A stretch of 64,000 nucleotides of DNA from Pseudomonadales bacterium (GCA_029251375.1 JAQXDL010000032.1:1-64000); one strand, 5' to 3'; positions 25,729 through 34,606 are shown, numbered from the stretch's first letter. The notes: generated by a model from the letters alone, not told the origin. A program made the numbers and translations.

Positions 25729-26710
25729 CAGTGTCCTCCGCGCTGCGTGCCGCAAAGGCATGGAAGATCGACAGCATCGCGCCGCAAACCGCCATACCGA
25801 CGCCCGCTTCGATGACGATGATACCTATTTGTCTTGCTGTGACAGGATTCTCCATTAATACCGAGTAGTCGAGAAATTCACCGCCCATGATCATGCAGAG
25901 AACACCCACCATCCCGAACATCAGTGCGCCGCAAATAACCAGACCGAGCTGTGCGCTTCTCGGAACGGCGCGCAGTGCGGCCTGTTCGCCTTCAAGGAGT
26001 GAGTACAGGATGAAGGCCGTGGCAATGATAGCGCCTGCCTGAAAACCGCCACCCGGACCATACTCACCATGGAACTGGACATACAAACCAAACAGTACAA
26101 TGAAGGGGACTAATATTCGCCCAACAACCTGTGGGATTAAATGATGACGCAGTCCTGTCATCTTTCGGGTGACATACTTTGGTCCGGTGCCGGTCCTTGC
26201 GTCGAGAATAAACAGCACGCCAATACATGCAGCAAACACGACGAAGACTTCGCCAAGTGTGTCGTAACCCCGGTAACTCGATAGCACGGCGGTGACCACG
26301 TTAGGAAAGCCCATTTGCTCCATTGTATTGTCTAGATAGTAAGGCGCGACATGTTGATGCACAGGCGCATCCGGATCACCCAGTCTGGGTTTGTCAAATG
26401 TGGCGTAAATGATGAGAGAGGCTGTCAAGCCAACGACGATCAAGGCAATGCCGCGACCAGAGCGGTTGGGTTTTTCTTGTGTGGCGGTCAGTGCCAATGC
26501 GCTCAGAAAAATCACGGTTGTGATACCTGCGCCAACAGCCGCTTCTGTTAATGCAACATCAGCAGCATCGAGAACAAAAAAATTGGTCGACATTAACAGG
26601 CTGAAAATCGAGGTCAGCATGACGGACACAAACAGATTGCTCGATTGAACTATGGCAACCGCGGTGATGACCAACATAGTCAGTAGGAAAATAGCGAAGA
26701 CGATAGTCAC
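25715..26710 (-). CDS. mrpB: Fused MrpA-C-terminal (DUF4040)/MrpB antiporter subunit
   Basis: A 331-residue protein with two joined parts. About residues 1-80 are the DUF4040-like helices normally found at the C-terminal end of MrpA (FFVLDAADVALTEAAVGAGI). Residues about 180-320 are MrpB (VQFHGEYGPGGGFQAGAIIA, then a long helix pair). The start is GTG at 26708-26710, overlapping mrpG as GTGA. No full MrpA exists in this operon, so this fusion with the separate NuoL-like subunits takes its place. Operon position and motifs make the assignment firm; the transported ion is not readable. Confidence 0.9.
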   Translation of the reverse strand: MTIVFAIFLLTMLVITAVAIVQSSNLFVSVMLTSIFSLLMSTNFFVLDAADVALTEAAVGAGITTVIFLSALALTATQEKPNRSGRGIALIVVGLTASLIIYATFDKPRLGDPDAPVHQHVAPYYLDNTMEQMGFPNVVTAVLSSYRGYDTLGEVFVVFAACIGVLFILDARTGTGPKYVTRKMTGLRHHLIPQVVGRILVPFIVLFGLYVQFHGEYGPGGGFQAGAIIATAFILYSLLEGEQAALRAVPRSAQLGLVICGALMFGMVGVLCMIMGGEFLDYSVLMENPVTARQIGIIVIEAGVGMAVCGAMLSIFHAFAARSAEDTDEAV

Positions 26711-27042
26711 TCGACTTTCTTCTCAAGCACAGCGGCTTTCGGCTTATGGCCTGACAGTAACGCTGAATTAGCCAATGCATAAGTTGCAGTAGGACCGGTC
26801 AATAGGAGGAATAACATGATGGCGAATAACTTCGCAGCGGCCAATGAGAATCCCGCTTGAAGAATCATGCCGCTAAACAGCGCCAGTGTCGCCATGGTAT
26901 CGGTCAAGCTGGCGGCATGAATTCGGGAATAGAAATCAGGCATGCGCAACACGCCGATGCCGCCGATTAACACGCAGATGCTGCCAATGATCAGCAGAAT
27001 CCAGCTAACAATATCAACGACGATAAGTAGCCACTCAATCAC
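26707..27042 (-). CDS. mrpG: Na+/H+ antiporter subunit G
   Basis: A 111-residue, three-helix protein. The family signature is GGIGVLRMPDFYSRIHAASLTDTMA followed by LLLTGPTATYALANSAL. The start is a GTG at 27040-27042, overlapping mrpF by eight bases. MrpG is a small essential subunit of the Mrp complex in the inner membrane. The C-terminal tail is basic and slightly extended. Confidence 0.92.
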   Translation of the reverse strand: MIEWLLIVVDIVSWILLIIGSICVLIGGIGVLRMPDFYSRIHAASLTDTMATLALFSGMILQAGFSLAAAKLFAIMLFLLLTGPTATYALANSALLSGHKPKAAVLEKKVE

Positions 27043-27313
27043 CGGATGCGTCTCCGTTTGCGTCGATACGGTTCTGGAAGAATTCGAGTACGGCCAGAAC
27101 GCCGACGAGATTGATCAATGCGTAGGCAAGCGCTAGGTCGAGAAAATCTGCCCGGCCGAATAGAAAAGCAATAACAGCTAGGAGTAAAGCGGTCTTCGTG
27201 CCAAACATGTTGACCGCCAAGAGGCGATCATAGACAGTCGGCCCTTTAATCGCCCTTGCAATCGCAAGCACCATGGTGACCAAAATAGCGCATGAGACAC
27301 CGGCAAATATCAT
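27035..27313 (-). CDS. mrpF: Na+/H+ antiporter subunit F
   Basis: A 92-residue, three-helix protein. AIKGPTVYDRLLAVNMFGTK and ADFLDLALAYALINLVGVLA are the family hallmarks, with the Asp of helix 2/3 retained. Its ATG overlaps the mrpE stop by one base (TGATG). MrpF is a small conserved subunit needed for assembly and transport by the Mrp complex. Confidence 0.93.
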   Translation of the reverse strand: MIFAGVSCAILVTMVLAIARAIKGPTVYDRLLAVNMFGTKTALLLAVIAFLFGRADFLDLALAYALINLVGVLAVLEFFQNRIDANGDASGD

Positions 27314-27837
27314 CAGGACTCCAGTGCCTTGATGCGGTCAACAATATCGTCCTGCTTTAGGGCCATGGCGTCTTTCTTTAACAGGCAGTGAACCAGTAGT
27401 CGGCCATCGTCAATGTCCAACGTTACCGTACCGGGTGATAGTGTGATGCTATTACCTAAGATTGTCTGGCCCATCTCTCCGAGTTTTGCGCCATCAGTGT
27501 CGACCATGGTGGGTTGTATGACGAGCTTTGGTGCGAGCACAATTTTGGTGACGTTCCAGCTCGACACAATGATGTCTTTGACAAGCAATAGCCAATAGCC
27601 AGGCAGTCGACGAATCATGCTAAGCAGTTCAGACGATTGCGCGAAAAAAACCATTCGGCGAGCAAGAAACAGGGTCAGCAAGCAAGAAAAAACACCCAGA
27701 CCAAGTACAACCGGTTTGTAGATGCCAGACCATAGCAGCCACGCGAGCACCAGAACGACGAGGAAAATGAACAAATTTGCCGGTGTTGCCGCGCCTCGTT
27801 GGGGGCTTGGCAGGCATTGAGAACGACGAGGTTGCAT
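27313..27837 (-). CDS. mrpE: Na+/H+ antiporter subunit E
   Basis: A 174-residue protein and first gene of the nine-gene operon (E-F-G-B-C-D-D-small-D). Two N-terminal helices (ANLFIFLVVLVLAWLLWSG, LGLGVFSCLLTLFLA) precede the cytosolic domain with LLVKDIIVSSWNV and GNSITLSPGTVTLDI, both typical of MrpE. The ATG at 27835-27837 is used; a GTG immediately before it is also possible. An unusually basic N-terminus (QPRRSQCLPSPQR) precedes the first helix. Its order differs from the classical mrpABCDEFG and corresponds to the rearranged operons that begin with mrpE. Confidence 0.9.
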   Translation of the reverse strand: MQPRRSQCLPSPQRGAATPANLFIFLVVLVLAWLLWSGIYKPVVLGLGVFSCLLTLFLARRMVFFAQSSELLSMIRRLPGYWLLLVKDIIVSSWNVTKIVLAPKLVIQPTMVDTDGAKLGEMGQTILGNSITLSPGTVTLDIDDGRLLVHCLLKKDAMALKQDDIVDRIKALES

Positions 27838-28392
27838 CACGTACGGTCCAATTATTGAAGGTCAAGTGTACAAGATTATAGGGGCGTAGGCCTAGCTGAG
27901 AAGAGCATGTTTGGGGCTGAGGTATTCCGTTTTGAAATTCTTCAACGATATTGATCGTCTCGTCGAGAAGATCAATACTAAATGCGACTAGTGCATGTCT
28001 GACGGCGGCGGCAATGTGGCGGCGGTTTCTGCGAGTGGATCGCTGGCGTGGCCGTAACCAAGGCCAACCACCTGGTCAAAATGATCGACTCGTAACAGGT
28101 CTAAGTCCTGTCGCAGGGCGCGGCAGCAACTGTTGCTGCCTAAACCAATCAAGGTAAGCCTGTAAGCGTGATCAGTAAGGTCTCACTACGAACAAAGGCT
28201 TGAATAAGTTATCTGACCTCGCCGGCATACAGAAGGTATTTACTAAACTAAGATAGTGGGTATTGTGTGCTTGTGCAGACGAAGTGTTAATGTGCCACCT
28301 TTAAAGTGTTGTTAAAATGTAGGTCGATTGTTCATTTGGTCGGGCGATGAATATTCGTGCTACCAACTTCAATTCAATAATTAGGAATTAAC
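27838..28392. other. Intergenic region with an orphan coding-like remnant
   Basis: About 555 bases between the antiporter operon and the SYLF gene. It holds the operon promoter and, at 27988-28182 on the minus strand, 64 open codons with no start codon but protein-like composition (includes LIGLGSNSCC, VVGLGYGHASDPLAE). This could be the tail of a lost gene. Nothing else is recognised. Confidence 0.4.
27875..27880 (-). promoter_or_regulatory. Putative -10 box of the antiporter operon
   Basis: A perfect TATAAT on the minus strand about 38 bases upstream of the mrpE start. No good -35 box is seen at the right distance, so activator dependence or chance is possible. Confidence 0.35.
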
Positions 28393-28947
28393 ATGATGCG
28401 AGTACTGAGTCTTTTTCTAACCCTGGCGCTGATTACAAGTCCCGCATTAGCGGATAAAAATCAAAAGAAGCGCGATAAGATTAACAGCAGTGCCGCCAGT
28501 GTATTAACAAAATTGTATGAGCAGCAACCGGCCACGAAAAAAGAGATTGCGGGCGCTGTCGGTTATGCGGTTTTCTCTAATGTTGGCGTTAACGTTATTT
28601 TCTTCTCTGCAGGTGGCGGTAGTGGTGTTGTTGTTAATAACAAAAGTGGCCAGCGTACCTATATGAATATGGGCTCAGCGGGTGTCGGTTTGGGACTTGG
28701 TATCAAGGACTTTCGTGCCGTATTTGTATTCCATAAGCAGTCAGCGATGGATAACTTCATCAATACCGGTTGGGATTTTTCAGGCCAAGCTGATGCGGCG
28801 GCTAAAACCACTGACCGTGGTGCTGAAGCCAGCGGCGCAGGCACGGTGGTTAACGGTGTCAGTATTTACCAATTGACCGAAGCGGGTTTGGCGTTACAGG
28901 TAACTTTGCAAGGCACTAAATACTGGAAGAGTGACAAATTAAATTAA
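28393..28947 (+). CDS. SYLF/YSC84-domain exported protein
   Basis: A 184-residue protein with a clear signal peptide (MMRVLSLFLTLALITSPALA) and a SYLF lipid-binding domain: GAVGYAVFSNVGVNVIFFSAGGGSG, then GLGIKDFRAVFVFHKQSAMDNF and a final glycine-rich strand. SYLF proteins bind lipids or membranes; the bacterial role is poorly known. It stands alone, with promoter space upstream and no clear terminator downstream. A second, interrupted SYLF gene lies at 62856-63410. Confidence 0.85.
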   Translation: MMRVLSLFLTLALITSPALADKNQKKRDKINSSAASVLTKLYEQQPATKKEIAGAVGYAVFSNVGVNVIFFSAGGGSGVVVNNKSGQRTYMNMGSAGVGLGLGIKDFRAVFVFHKQSAMDNFINTGWDFSGQADAAAKTTDRGAEASGAGTVVNGVSIYQLTEAGLALQVTLQGTKYWKSDKLN

Positions 28948-29249
28948 AGCGTTCATGTCACGGTTTGAGCCGGTCACGCTGTGTCTCTGGTAGTTTATTG
29001 GTATTGGTTAGTTAAGATCGGGTGATCATTTTTCCCCGATGATTGGAGTTTGACCAATGCACTCGTACGGCGGCACAAACAATAGCCAAAACGCCGCTAA
29101 TAGGCCAGTCAACATTGCCAGGTTCATTTTAAATGCATCATCAATATGCGTTGTAGCGCGGTTGAAGTGTAATTACTGATTGCCGGTCGTGCACAAGGCG
29201 TGCTAATTCTCACAGTCATATTTGTTAATAAAGTTCAAAGAGGTTACTT
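28948..29249. other. Intergenic region between the SYLF gene and the short-chain dehydrogenase gene
   Basis: About 300 bases. On the minus strand it contains one hydrophobic mini reading frame (listed separately). Otherwise only the ribosome site AGAGG before the dehydrogenase gene is recognised. Confidence 0.4.
29026..29127 (-). CDS. Possible 33-residue hydrophobic small protein
   Basis: ATG at 29125-29127 to TGA at 29026. The product begins MNLAMLTGLLAAFWLLFVPP, a single membrane-spanning stretch, followed by a short polar tail with one Cys. There is no Shine-Dalgarno sequence, and nothing in the sequence confirms translation. It is recorded because the gap has no other gene and the amino-acid pattern is that of a typical small membrane protein; chance is equally possible. 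Confidence 0.22.
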   Translation of the reverse strand: MNLAMLTGLLAAFWLLFVPPYECIGQTPIIGEK

Positions 29250-30116
29250 ATGAAAATTGCGGTTGTTACAGGTACGAGTACAGGCATTGGTTTGACGACC
29301 AGTTTGCATCTTGCAAGAAATGGTTATCAAGTCTTTGCAGGTATGCGAAACCTTGCGAAAGCTGAAGCATTACAAACGGCCGCCGCGGCGGAGAATTTGC
29401 CGGTGACTGTTGTTCAACTTGATGTCTGCGATACAGATTCCGTCGCACAAGCGTTTGCTGAGATTGAGAAAACAGGACCCGTTGATGTGCTGATAAACAA
29501 TGCGGGTATCGGTGGCGCCGCACCGCTTGAGTTGGTGCCGGAAGAAGAGCACAAGCAGATGTTTGAAACAAATTACTTTGGTGTGGTTCGTTGTATACAG
29601 GCTGTTTTGCCGTCTATGCGAGAGCGACAGACGGGCAGCATTGTTAACATTACCTCAGCGGTCGGTTTGCAAGCGACGCCAAACCAGATTGCCTATTCTG
29701 CCTCGAAATGGGCGCTGGAATGCCTAGGTGAAGCTCTGGCGCATGAGGTTTATCGCTTCGGTGTCAGAGTCGTGAACGTTGAACCGGGTGTCATTATGAC
29801 GTCGATATTTGAAAACTCAGCGGAGCAGACAAGATACGATAAGACCTCACCGTATCAACCGATTATGCGCCGTAATGGCAAGGTATTCTCGGCTGGGTTC
29901 AAGCGCGCTGTGTCGCCTGATTTGGTTGCGGAAACAATTCTTGAATCGATTACAACGAATGAATACAAGCTACGCTGGCCGGTTGGCCCTGACGCCGAAG
30001 GTTTTATGGCCGCGCGAACGACTGTTCCCAGTGAAGAGTGGATTGCGATGGGCGCCGACCTGACCGACGATGAATATAACGAAAAATTCAAATCGCTGTT
30101 TGGTATTGATTTATAG
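29250..30116 (+). CDS. Short-chain dehydrogenase/reductase (classical SDR)
   Basis: A 288-residue NAD(P)-dependent oxidoreductase. It shows the nucleotide motif TGTSTGIGLTT, the structural NNAGIGG, the catalytic Ser in ITSAVG, and Tyr/Lys in YSASKWALE. AGAGG lies before the ATG at 29250. The length is normal, with a C-terminal extension (PSEEWIAMGADLTDDEYNEKF) seen in some retinol-dehydrogenase-like SDRs. Substrate unknown. Monocistronic by context; downstream is a weak hairpin and then the decayed methyltransferase on the other strand. Confidence 0.88.
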   Translation: MKIAVVTGTSTGIGLTTSLHLARNGYQVFAGMRNLAKAEALQTAAAAENLPVTVVQLDVCDTDSVAQAFAEIEKTGPVDVLINNAGIGGAAPLELVPEEEHKQMFETNYFGVVRCIQAVLPSMRERQTGSIVNITSAVGLQATPNQIAYSASKWALECLGEALAHEVYRFGVRVVNVEPGVIMTSIFENSAEQTRYDKTSPYQPIMRRNGKVFSAGFKRAVSPDLVAETILESITTNEYKLRWPVGPDAEGFMAARTTVPSEEWIAMGADLTDDEYNEKFKSLFGIDL

Positions 30117-30155
30117 CTCACAGTTGTCAGCCAACGATTAAACCGATAATCGGCC

Positions 30156-30182
30156 CGCACCCTCAAAAATCCGAAGGGTGCG
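30156..30182 (+). terminator. Weak terminator-like hairpin after the short-chain dehydrogenase gene
   Basis: Arms CGCACCCT (30156-30163) and AGGGTGCG (30175-30182), 8 bp perfect, 11-base loop. It is not followed by a proper T-run, so intrinsic termination is doubtful. Confidence 0.35.
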
Positions 30183-30268
30183 ACCGTGTTTTGGTCGAAT
30201 CGCTATTTTGCACTGCTAAATTGATAAGCATGCTTTGAACAAATTCTGATGACCTGATCTTCGTCTAT

Positions 30269-30943
30269 TCAATGGGCGCCGACGACCCCATATTCGGTAC
30301 TCCAGCCCAGTTTATTAAACATACCTTTGCAAGCTTTTTTTGAAACCCGCTAAGCTTGCTCAGTAAATGTCTCGAACGCTTCGTAATGGTGAGCGGACCG
30401 CTAGATAAATACGAGGTCAAACCTATCTTCTTTAGAGGGTAGTAATGATGCATCGCTGACGACGCCTGTTAGTTTCAAGATTGGGAAGCTGTTACGCAGA
30501 TGCTTATCTGCAGATAGTATGGCTGGCCCTGAAAAAACTAGGATAGTTAAATCCGTCGCGCCTCTGTCGATCAGTAGCGAAGCTTCGCGGCCGATGCCAC
30601 AAGAGATGTTCAGTGTTATAAAATTTTGCGGCTGTGGCGTTTTTTATCGATAAAACTCAAATGCTTTATCTTCTGCTCGAAAGCGCACCTTATAATTTGG
30701 CTGGTTGGGTAATCTAAATATCTCGCGGATCCTATCATTGCTCGTTAAGACTCGATCTTTGGCAAGCGCAAAGAATTCAACCATTTCTTCAAGGCCCTTC
30801 ATATCACCAAGCTCTATCAAAATAGAAACATGATGATCTAGCTCATAGTTAGTTATACAGGCATCACAGCGCAAGAATTCAACACGTCGTGTTAAAGATG
30901 ATTGGCATGTCAAACAAACGAAACTTTCATTGTTGGCGACCAT
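30269..30943 (-). pseudogene. Decayed class I SAM-dependent methyltransferase gene with three internal in-frame stops
   Basis: One frame from the ATG at 30941-30943 reads as a zinc-ribbon start (CLTCQSSL, then RCDAC) and a linker. After a TAA at 30644-30646 it continues in the same frame into a SAM-binding motif (NFITLNISCGIGREASLL), then KLTGVVSDASLLP and EDRFDLVFI. It is broken again by TAG at 30401-30403 (between FDLVFI and RSAHHYEAF) and TAG at 30350-30352, and ends at TGA 30269-30271. The alignment to the methyltransferase fold is good on both sides of each stop, with no frameshift. The C-terminal end is probably lost too. The 99-residue N-terminal piece alone (30644-30943) is unlikely to be functional. 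Confidence 0.72.
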
Positions 30944-31108
30944 GCGCTAGTTTTCCTTGGGAGAGTCCTAATTCATGAGGACTATAGTAACGAGTGATGC
31001 TAATGAGTGGCGCCAAGCTGAAATTTCACAGTAAATTTTACATATAGTTAGGCAAGTAATTTTGCCTAGGTGTTGTTTCTTCAGGCACCGTATATCAAGG
31101 ACAAGCAA

Positions 31109-32866
31109 ATGAATAAGCGCTCTTTCATCGCAACTCTGCTAGTAAGCCTTGTGCCCCTGCTTTGTAGTTGCGGTGGCTCGGACCTCGGTGCCGGTTTTGT
31201 TGATCTGCCGCATAAGACAGCGCCGCAGGTTGCGCAAGGTGTTGCTGGTGTTAGCAGCGCCCATCCGCTTGCAAGTCTTGCTGGTGCGGAACTGTTAGCC
31301 AGTGGTGGTAATGCTGCCGATGCTGCGGTGGCTACCGGTTTTGCATTGGCTGTTGTTGAAAACAGCATGAATGGATTAGGCGGTCGACTGCAGATTTTGT
31401 TGCGCGATGTGAATGGCAATATGGTCGGCATTGATGCACAAACGCAACTAGGCAGCGGTTACAAAGGACCCTGGTTAGCACCATCTTTTAGTGGTGTGGA
31501 GATTGTTGGTGTGCCGGGACTCGTAGCGGGTTTGCTTAGGCTGCATGATGATCACGGCAGCAGGCCGCTTGCAGATGTCATGGCACCTGCTATTCGGTAT
31601 GCCAGAGACGGCTATGCCATTTTACCTGGGGAGGTGACGCGTCATTTTAGAGTGGAGGAGTCGATCAGATCAGATTCAACACTGGCCGCAATCTATCTGG
31701 ACGAGCAGCAATCGATTCGTGCTGCAGGCGATCTTTTTCAGCAAGAAGACCTTGCTAATACACTCCAAAGAATCGCCTCGGGTGGTGCGGATGTGTTCTA
31801 TCGTGGTGATATTGCAAAAAAGATTGCTGACGATCTGCAATCACGAGGCGGGTCCATTACCTATGAAGATTTAGCCTCTTATAACGCCAAAGACGCGACA
31901 ACCGTCAGTACCTACTACAGAGGTTATGAAATTATTGGAACGATTGCGCCGGCTAACGGCACCGCGATTATTGCTGCGCTGAAGGTGCTAAGCCACTTCG
32001 AAATGGCAAAGATGACCGATGTTCAGTGGGCGAGCGTTATCAGCCAGACCATGGCTCAGGTGATGCAAGCTACTGTGATTGATGATCCTGATGATGAAAA
32101 CTATCAACAAACAATCAGCAAGGCGCGGGTGCAAGAATTCTTGCTTGAGATTGAACGACCAAACCCGAGTGTTGTCAGGCAAGGACCAAGACGAAAATTC
32201 ACGCTACCGGATTCGCAGTCGGAGGCAATGCATGTCGGTCAGGTGGATTTCAGTGGTGAAGCAAATGGTGAGTTCTCGCATCATACGACACATCATGTCG
32301 CGGCAGACCAAAATGGCATGGTGGTGACAATGACGCAAACCCTAGGGCCTAACTTTGGTGCCAAAATCATGACGCCTGGACTTGGTTTTCTGCACGCGCA
32401 AACCGGCGGCATGCCGACATGGCTAGTCGACGCGCAACCAGGGGACCGACCGCGAACAAATATAGCGCCGATTATTATATTGAAAGATGGCCAGCCATTT
32501 ATGACATTAGGTGCAGCGGGTGGATTTATGATTCCGCCCGCAATTGTGCAGGTCATCAGTCGTGTCATTGATCAAGGCTATGCGTTACCCGAAGCGGTTG
32601 CGGCACCAAGAATTGCGCCAAAATTGAACCTGTTTACCGCGAGCTTTGCGATGGACGAGGCGACGCTGGAAATGACCCCAATTAATGGTTGGTCGCCTGA
32701 AGATGCAGAAGCATTAGAGTCTGTCGGTATCGAAGTTACTAGTAAAACAATGTACTCGCTACTCGCCCGTGTGCACGCGATGATACGTGATCCAGATACA
32801 GGACGTTGGACGGGGGTTGCAGACCCCGATTGGGAAGGTAGCGCTGCAATGGTTGAGGGTCCCTGA
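31109..32866 (+). CDS. Gamma-glutamyltransferase family protein, probable lipoprotein
   Basis: A 585-residue Ntn-hydrolase of the gamma-glutamyltranspeptidase family. These cleave gamma-glutamyl bonds, for example of glutathione, after self-processing into two subunits. The N-terminal hydrophobic segment ends in LCSC, a possible lipobox. Family landmarks are SGGNAADAAVATGFALAVVE in the large subunit, HHTTHHVAADQNG with the Thr nucleophile (processing would be just before it, near residue 392), and GAAGGFMIPPAIVQVI for the oxyanion region. The ATG at 31109 has AAGGA before it; an earlier in-frame start at 31070 is not needed. A few motifs are weakly conserved, so activity may differ from classical GGT. 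Confidence 0.83.
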   Translation: MNKRSFIATLLVSLVPLLCSCGGSDLGAGFVDLPHKTAPQVAQGVAGVSSAHPLASLAGAELLASGGNAADAAVATGFALAVVENSMNGLGGRLQILLRDVNGNMVGIDAQTQLGSGYKGPWLAPSFSGVEIVGVPGLVAGLLRLHDDHGSRPLADVMAPAIRYARDGYAILPGEVTRHFRVEESIRSDSTLAAIYLDEQQSIRAAGDLFQQEDLANTLQRIASGGADVFYRGDIAKKIADDLQSRGGSITYEDLASYNAKDATTVSTYYRGYEIIGTIAPANGTAIIAALKVLSHFEMAKMTDVQWASVISQTMAQVMQATVIDDPDDENYQQTISKARVQEFLLEIERPNPSVVRQGPRRKFTLPDSQSEAMHVGQVDFSGEANGEFSHHTTHHVAADQNGMVVTMTQTLGPNFGAKIMTPGLGFLHAQTGGMPTWLVDAQPGDRPRTNIAPIIILKDGQPFMTLGAAGGFMIPPAIVQVISRVIDQGYALPEAVAAPRIAPKLNLFTASFAMDEATLEMTPINGWSPEDAEALESVGIEVTSKTMYSLLARVHAMIRDPDTGRWTGVADPDWEGSAAMVEGP

Positions 32867-32880
32867 CGTTCGTTGTGATC

Positions 32881-33507
32881 TTAGAGAGACGTTACGCCGG
32901 TGAGCAAACTATCTGTGCCTGTGTTCGATAACACATAGATGCCCACCGCAATCATTACCCAAGGAACAAGCTTTTCACCCCGATCATTTATGCGTTTTGC
33001 CAAATCCGCATTTGAGGCAATTTTTATCGAGATTGCGCACCATAATATGCTTGTTAGCAAGTAAATTGAGACGATTAATAAGGTTGGCATTGAGCCACTC
33101 TCAGCAAGCAAAGGCAGCAAGACGGCGATGCTGTCGGCGCTGTTACTGAACATTAATACGACGGTGGTCAGCCAGACCCTTGATGGAGCGCCCATCGCAC
33201 TTATCACAGCAGTCGATTTATTTTCAGTAGATCGCAGTTGCTGATAAAGGATGTAAATGCCTATCAAGAGTGGTCCGAAGCCAAGATAACCAACAAGGCT
33301 TGGGCTTAGAAGTGTGCCGATGAGGATGCCAACACTTGAAACGGCTATGACCAATATCACCGCCGCGACAAAACCCATCAGCACATGCTGTCGTGCATTT
33401 GGCGATTGTCCCAGCAAAAACACCAGAATGATGAGGTTATCAAGGTTAGTGACGGCAAACGTCGACACAACTAGTGTTGTTAAAGTAATTAGATCCAGCA
33501 GGTTCAA
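32881..33507 (-). CDS. CadD-family cadmium-resistance-type transporter
   Basis: A 208-residue protein with about six membrane helices and the CadD N-terminal motif STFAVTNLDNLIILVFLLGQ. CadD proteins in Gram-positive bacteria confer cadmium resistance; gram-negative homologues are little studied. The start is a TTG at 33505-33507 with GGGAAG close upstream; no ATG exists before the first helix. Convergent with the gamma-glutamyltransferase gene. Whether it moves cadmium here is not readable from the sequence. Confidence 0.72.
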   Translation of the reverse strand: MNLLDLITLTTLVVSTFAVTNLDNLIILVFLLGQSPNARQHVLMGFVAAVILVIAVSSVGILIGTLLSPSLVGYLGFGPLLIGIYILYQQLRSTENKSTAVISAMGAPSRVWLTTVVLMFSNSADSIAVLLPLLAESGSMPTLLIVSIYLLTSILWCAISIKIASNADLAKRINDRGEKLVPWVMIAVGIYVLSNTGTDSLLTGVTSL

Positions 33508-33703
33508 AGACTTCCCGTTGATTAAAGGCTAAGCAAGTAAGAGCTTTCGTGTTGATGGTAGGAGATTAAATCACAGAGATAGCAGAACCTGAAGGTCGCC
33601 CAGTAGCAGAGCGACTATAGTGATCATTATCCGTGCCGCACCCGTGAATATAATCCAATCAATAGGCTCAAGCGTAAGATTTTGTTTCGACTAGCTTTTT
33701 CTA

Positions 33704-34606
33704 ATGAAAACACACAACAATCTTCTAATCACTGGCGGAACTGGTTTTATTGGACGCCATTTAAGTGAGCATCTTGTTGATCAGGGTTATCGAGTCACTA
33801 TTTTGACAAGAGAAGCGGCCACCGACCGGTCGAACTCTGACCATATTAGCTATGTGTCTTCGCTAGAAAGCCTGCCTGATGTTAATTGGTACGGGGTGAT
33901 CAACCTTGCCGGTGAACCGCTGGACAAGGCGCGTTGGTCTGAGGAGCAAAAGTCGCGCATTATTAACAGCCGGGTGTCGATGACAGCCCGACTGAATGTT
34001 TGGATTCGAAATTTACCGACGCCGCCGCAGGTTTATATATCCGGCTCCGCAATTGGCTGGTATGGACACTGGGTCGAGGAGTCTCTCGATGAAGACAGCG
34101 CTTTTCATGAAGGTTTTTCGCATCAGCTTTGCGATGCGTGGGAGCGAGAGGCTAATAAATTGGCAGATCTTGGAACGCGTATTTGCACCGTTCGCATAGG
34201 CATTGTGCTCGGCGCCGATGGCGGTTCATTACCGGCGATGTTGTTGCCAGCCAAAATGGGCCTCGGTGGTCCGATGGGCAGTGGTGATCAGTGGTGGTCT
34301 TGGGTCCATATTGTCGATGCGGTACGTTGTTTTGAGATGCTACTCGACAATCCACAGGCAAAGGGCGTTTTTAATATGACGGCGCCAAGGCCGGAACGCC
34401 AGGGGGATTTTGCACGCACCTTAGGCAAGCAGTTACGCCGTCCCGCCATTTTGCCGCTACCTAGCTTTATGGCGAAACTGATGCTCGGCGAATTTGCCGA
34501 GGAAGTGCTGTTAAAAGGACAGCGTGTCTTGCCTAAAAATCTGATTGCTGCAGGGTTCACCTTTAAGTATCCAGCGTTATCCGACGCGCTGCGTAACCTG
34601 GTTTGA
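33704..34606 (+). CDS. TIGR01777-family NAD(P)-binding epimerase (YfcH/SDR39U1-like)
   Basis: A 300-residue atypical extended SDR. It has the Rossmann start LLITGGTGFIGRHLSEHL, VINLAGEPLDKARWSEEQK (a family hallmark), and YISGSAIGWYG in the active-site area. The C-terminal DUF1731-like portion includes LPSFMAKLMLGEFAEEVLLK and GQRVLPKNLIAAGF. Length is as in E. coli YfcH. The function of the family remains uncertain. It opens a plus-strand group including a small protein, a CsgA-like SDR and a DUF6482 gene. Confidence 0.9.
   Translation: MKTHNNLLITGGTGFIGRHLSEHLVDQGYRVTILTREAATDRSNSDHISYVSSLESLPDVNWYGVINLAGEPLDKARWSEEQKSRIINSRVSMTARLNVWIRNLPTPPQVYISGSAIGWYGHWVEESLDEDSAFHEGFSHQLCDAWEREANKLADLGTRICTVRIGIVLGADGGSLPAMLLPAKMGLGGPMGSGDQWWSWVHIVDAVRCFEMLLDNPQAKGVFNMTAPRPERQGDFARTLGKQLRRPAILPLPSFMAKLMLGEFAEEVLLKGQRVLPKNLIAAGFTFKYPALSDALRNLV

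Noticed and set aside
27951-28157. Plus-strand frame of 68 codons
   Set aside because: Arg-rich antisense composition; the minus strand reads more like protein, and no ribosome site is present.
30265-30453. Minus-strand 62-codon frame
   Set aside because: Out-of-frame shadow of the decayed methyltransferase gene, whose homologous frame explains this DNA better.
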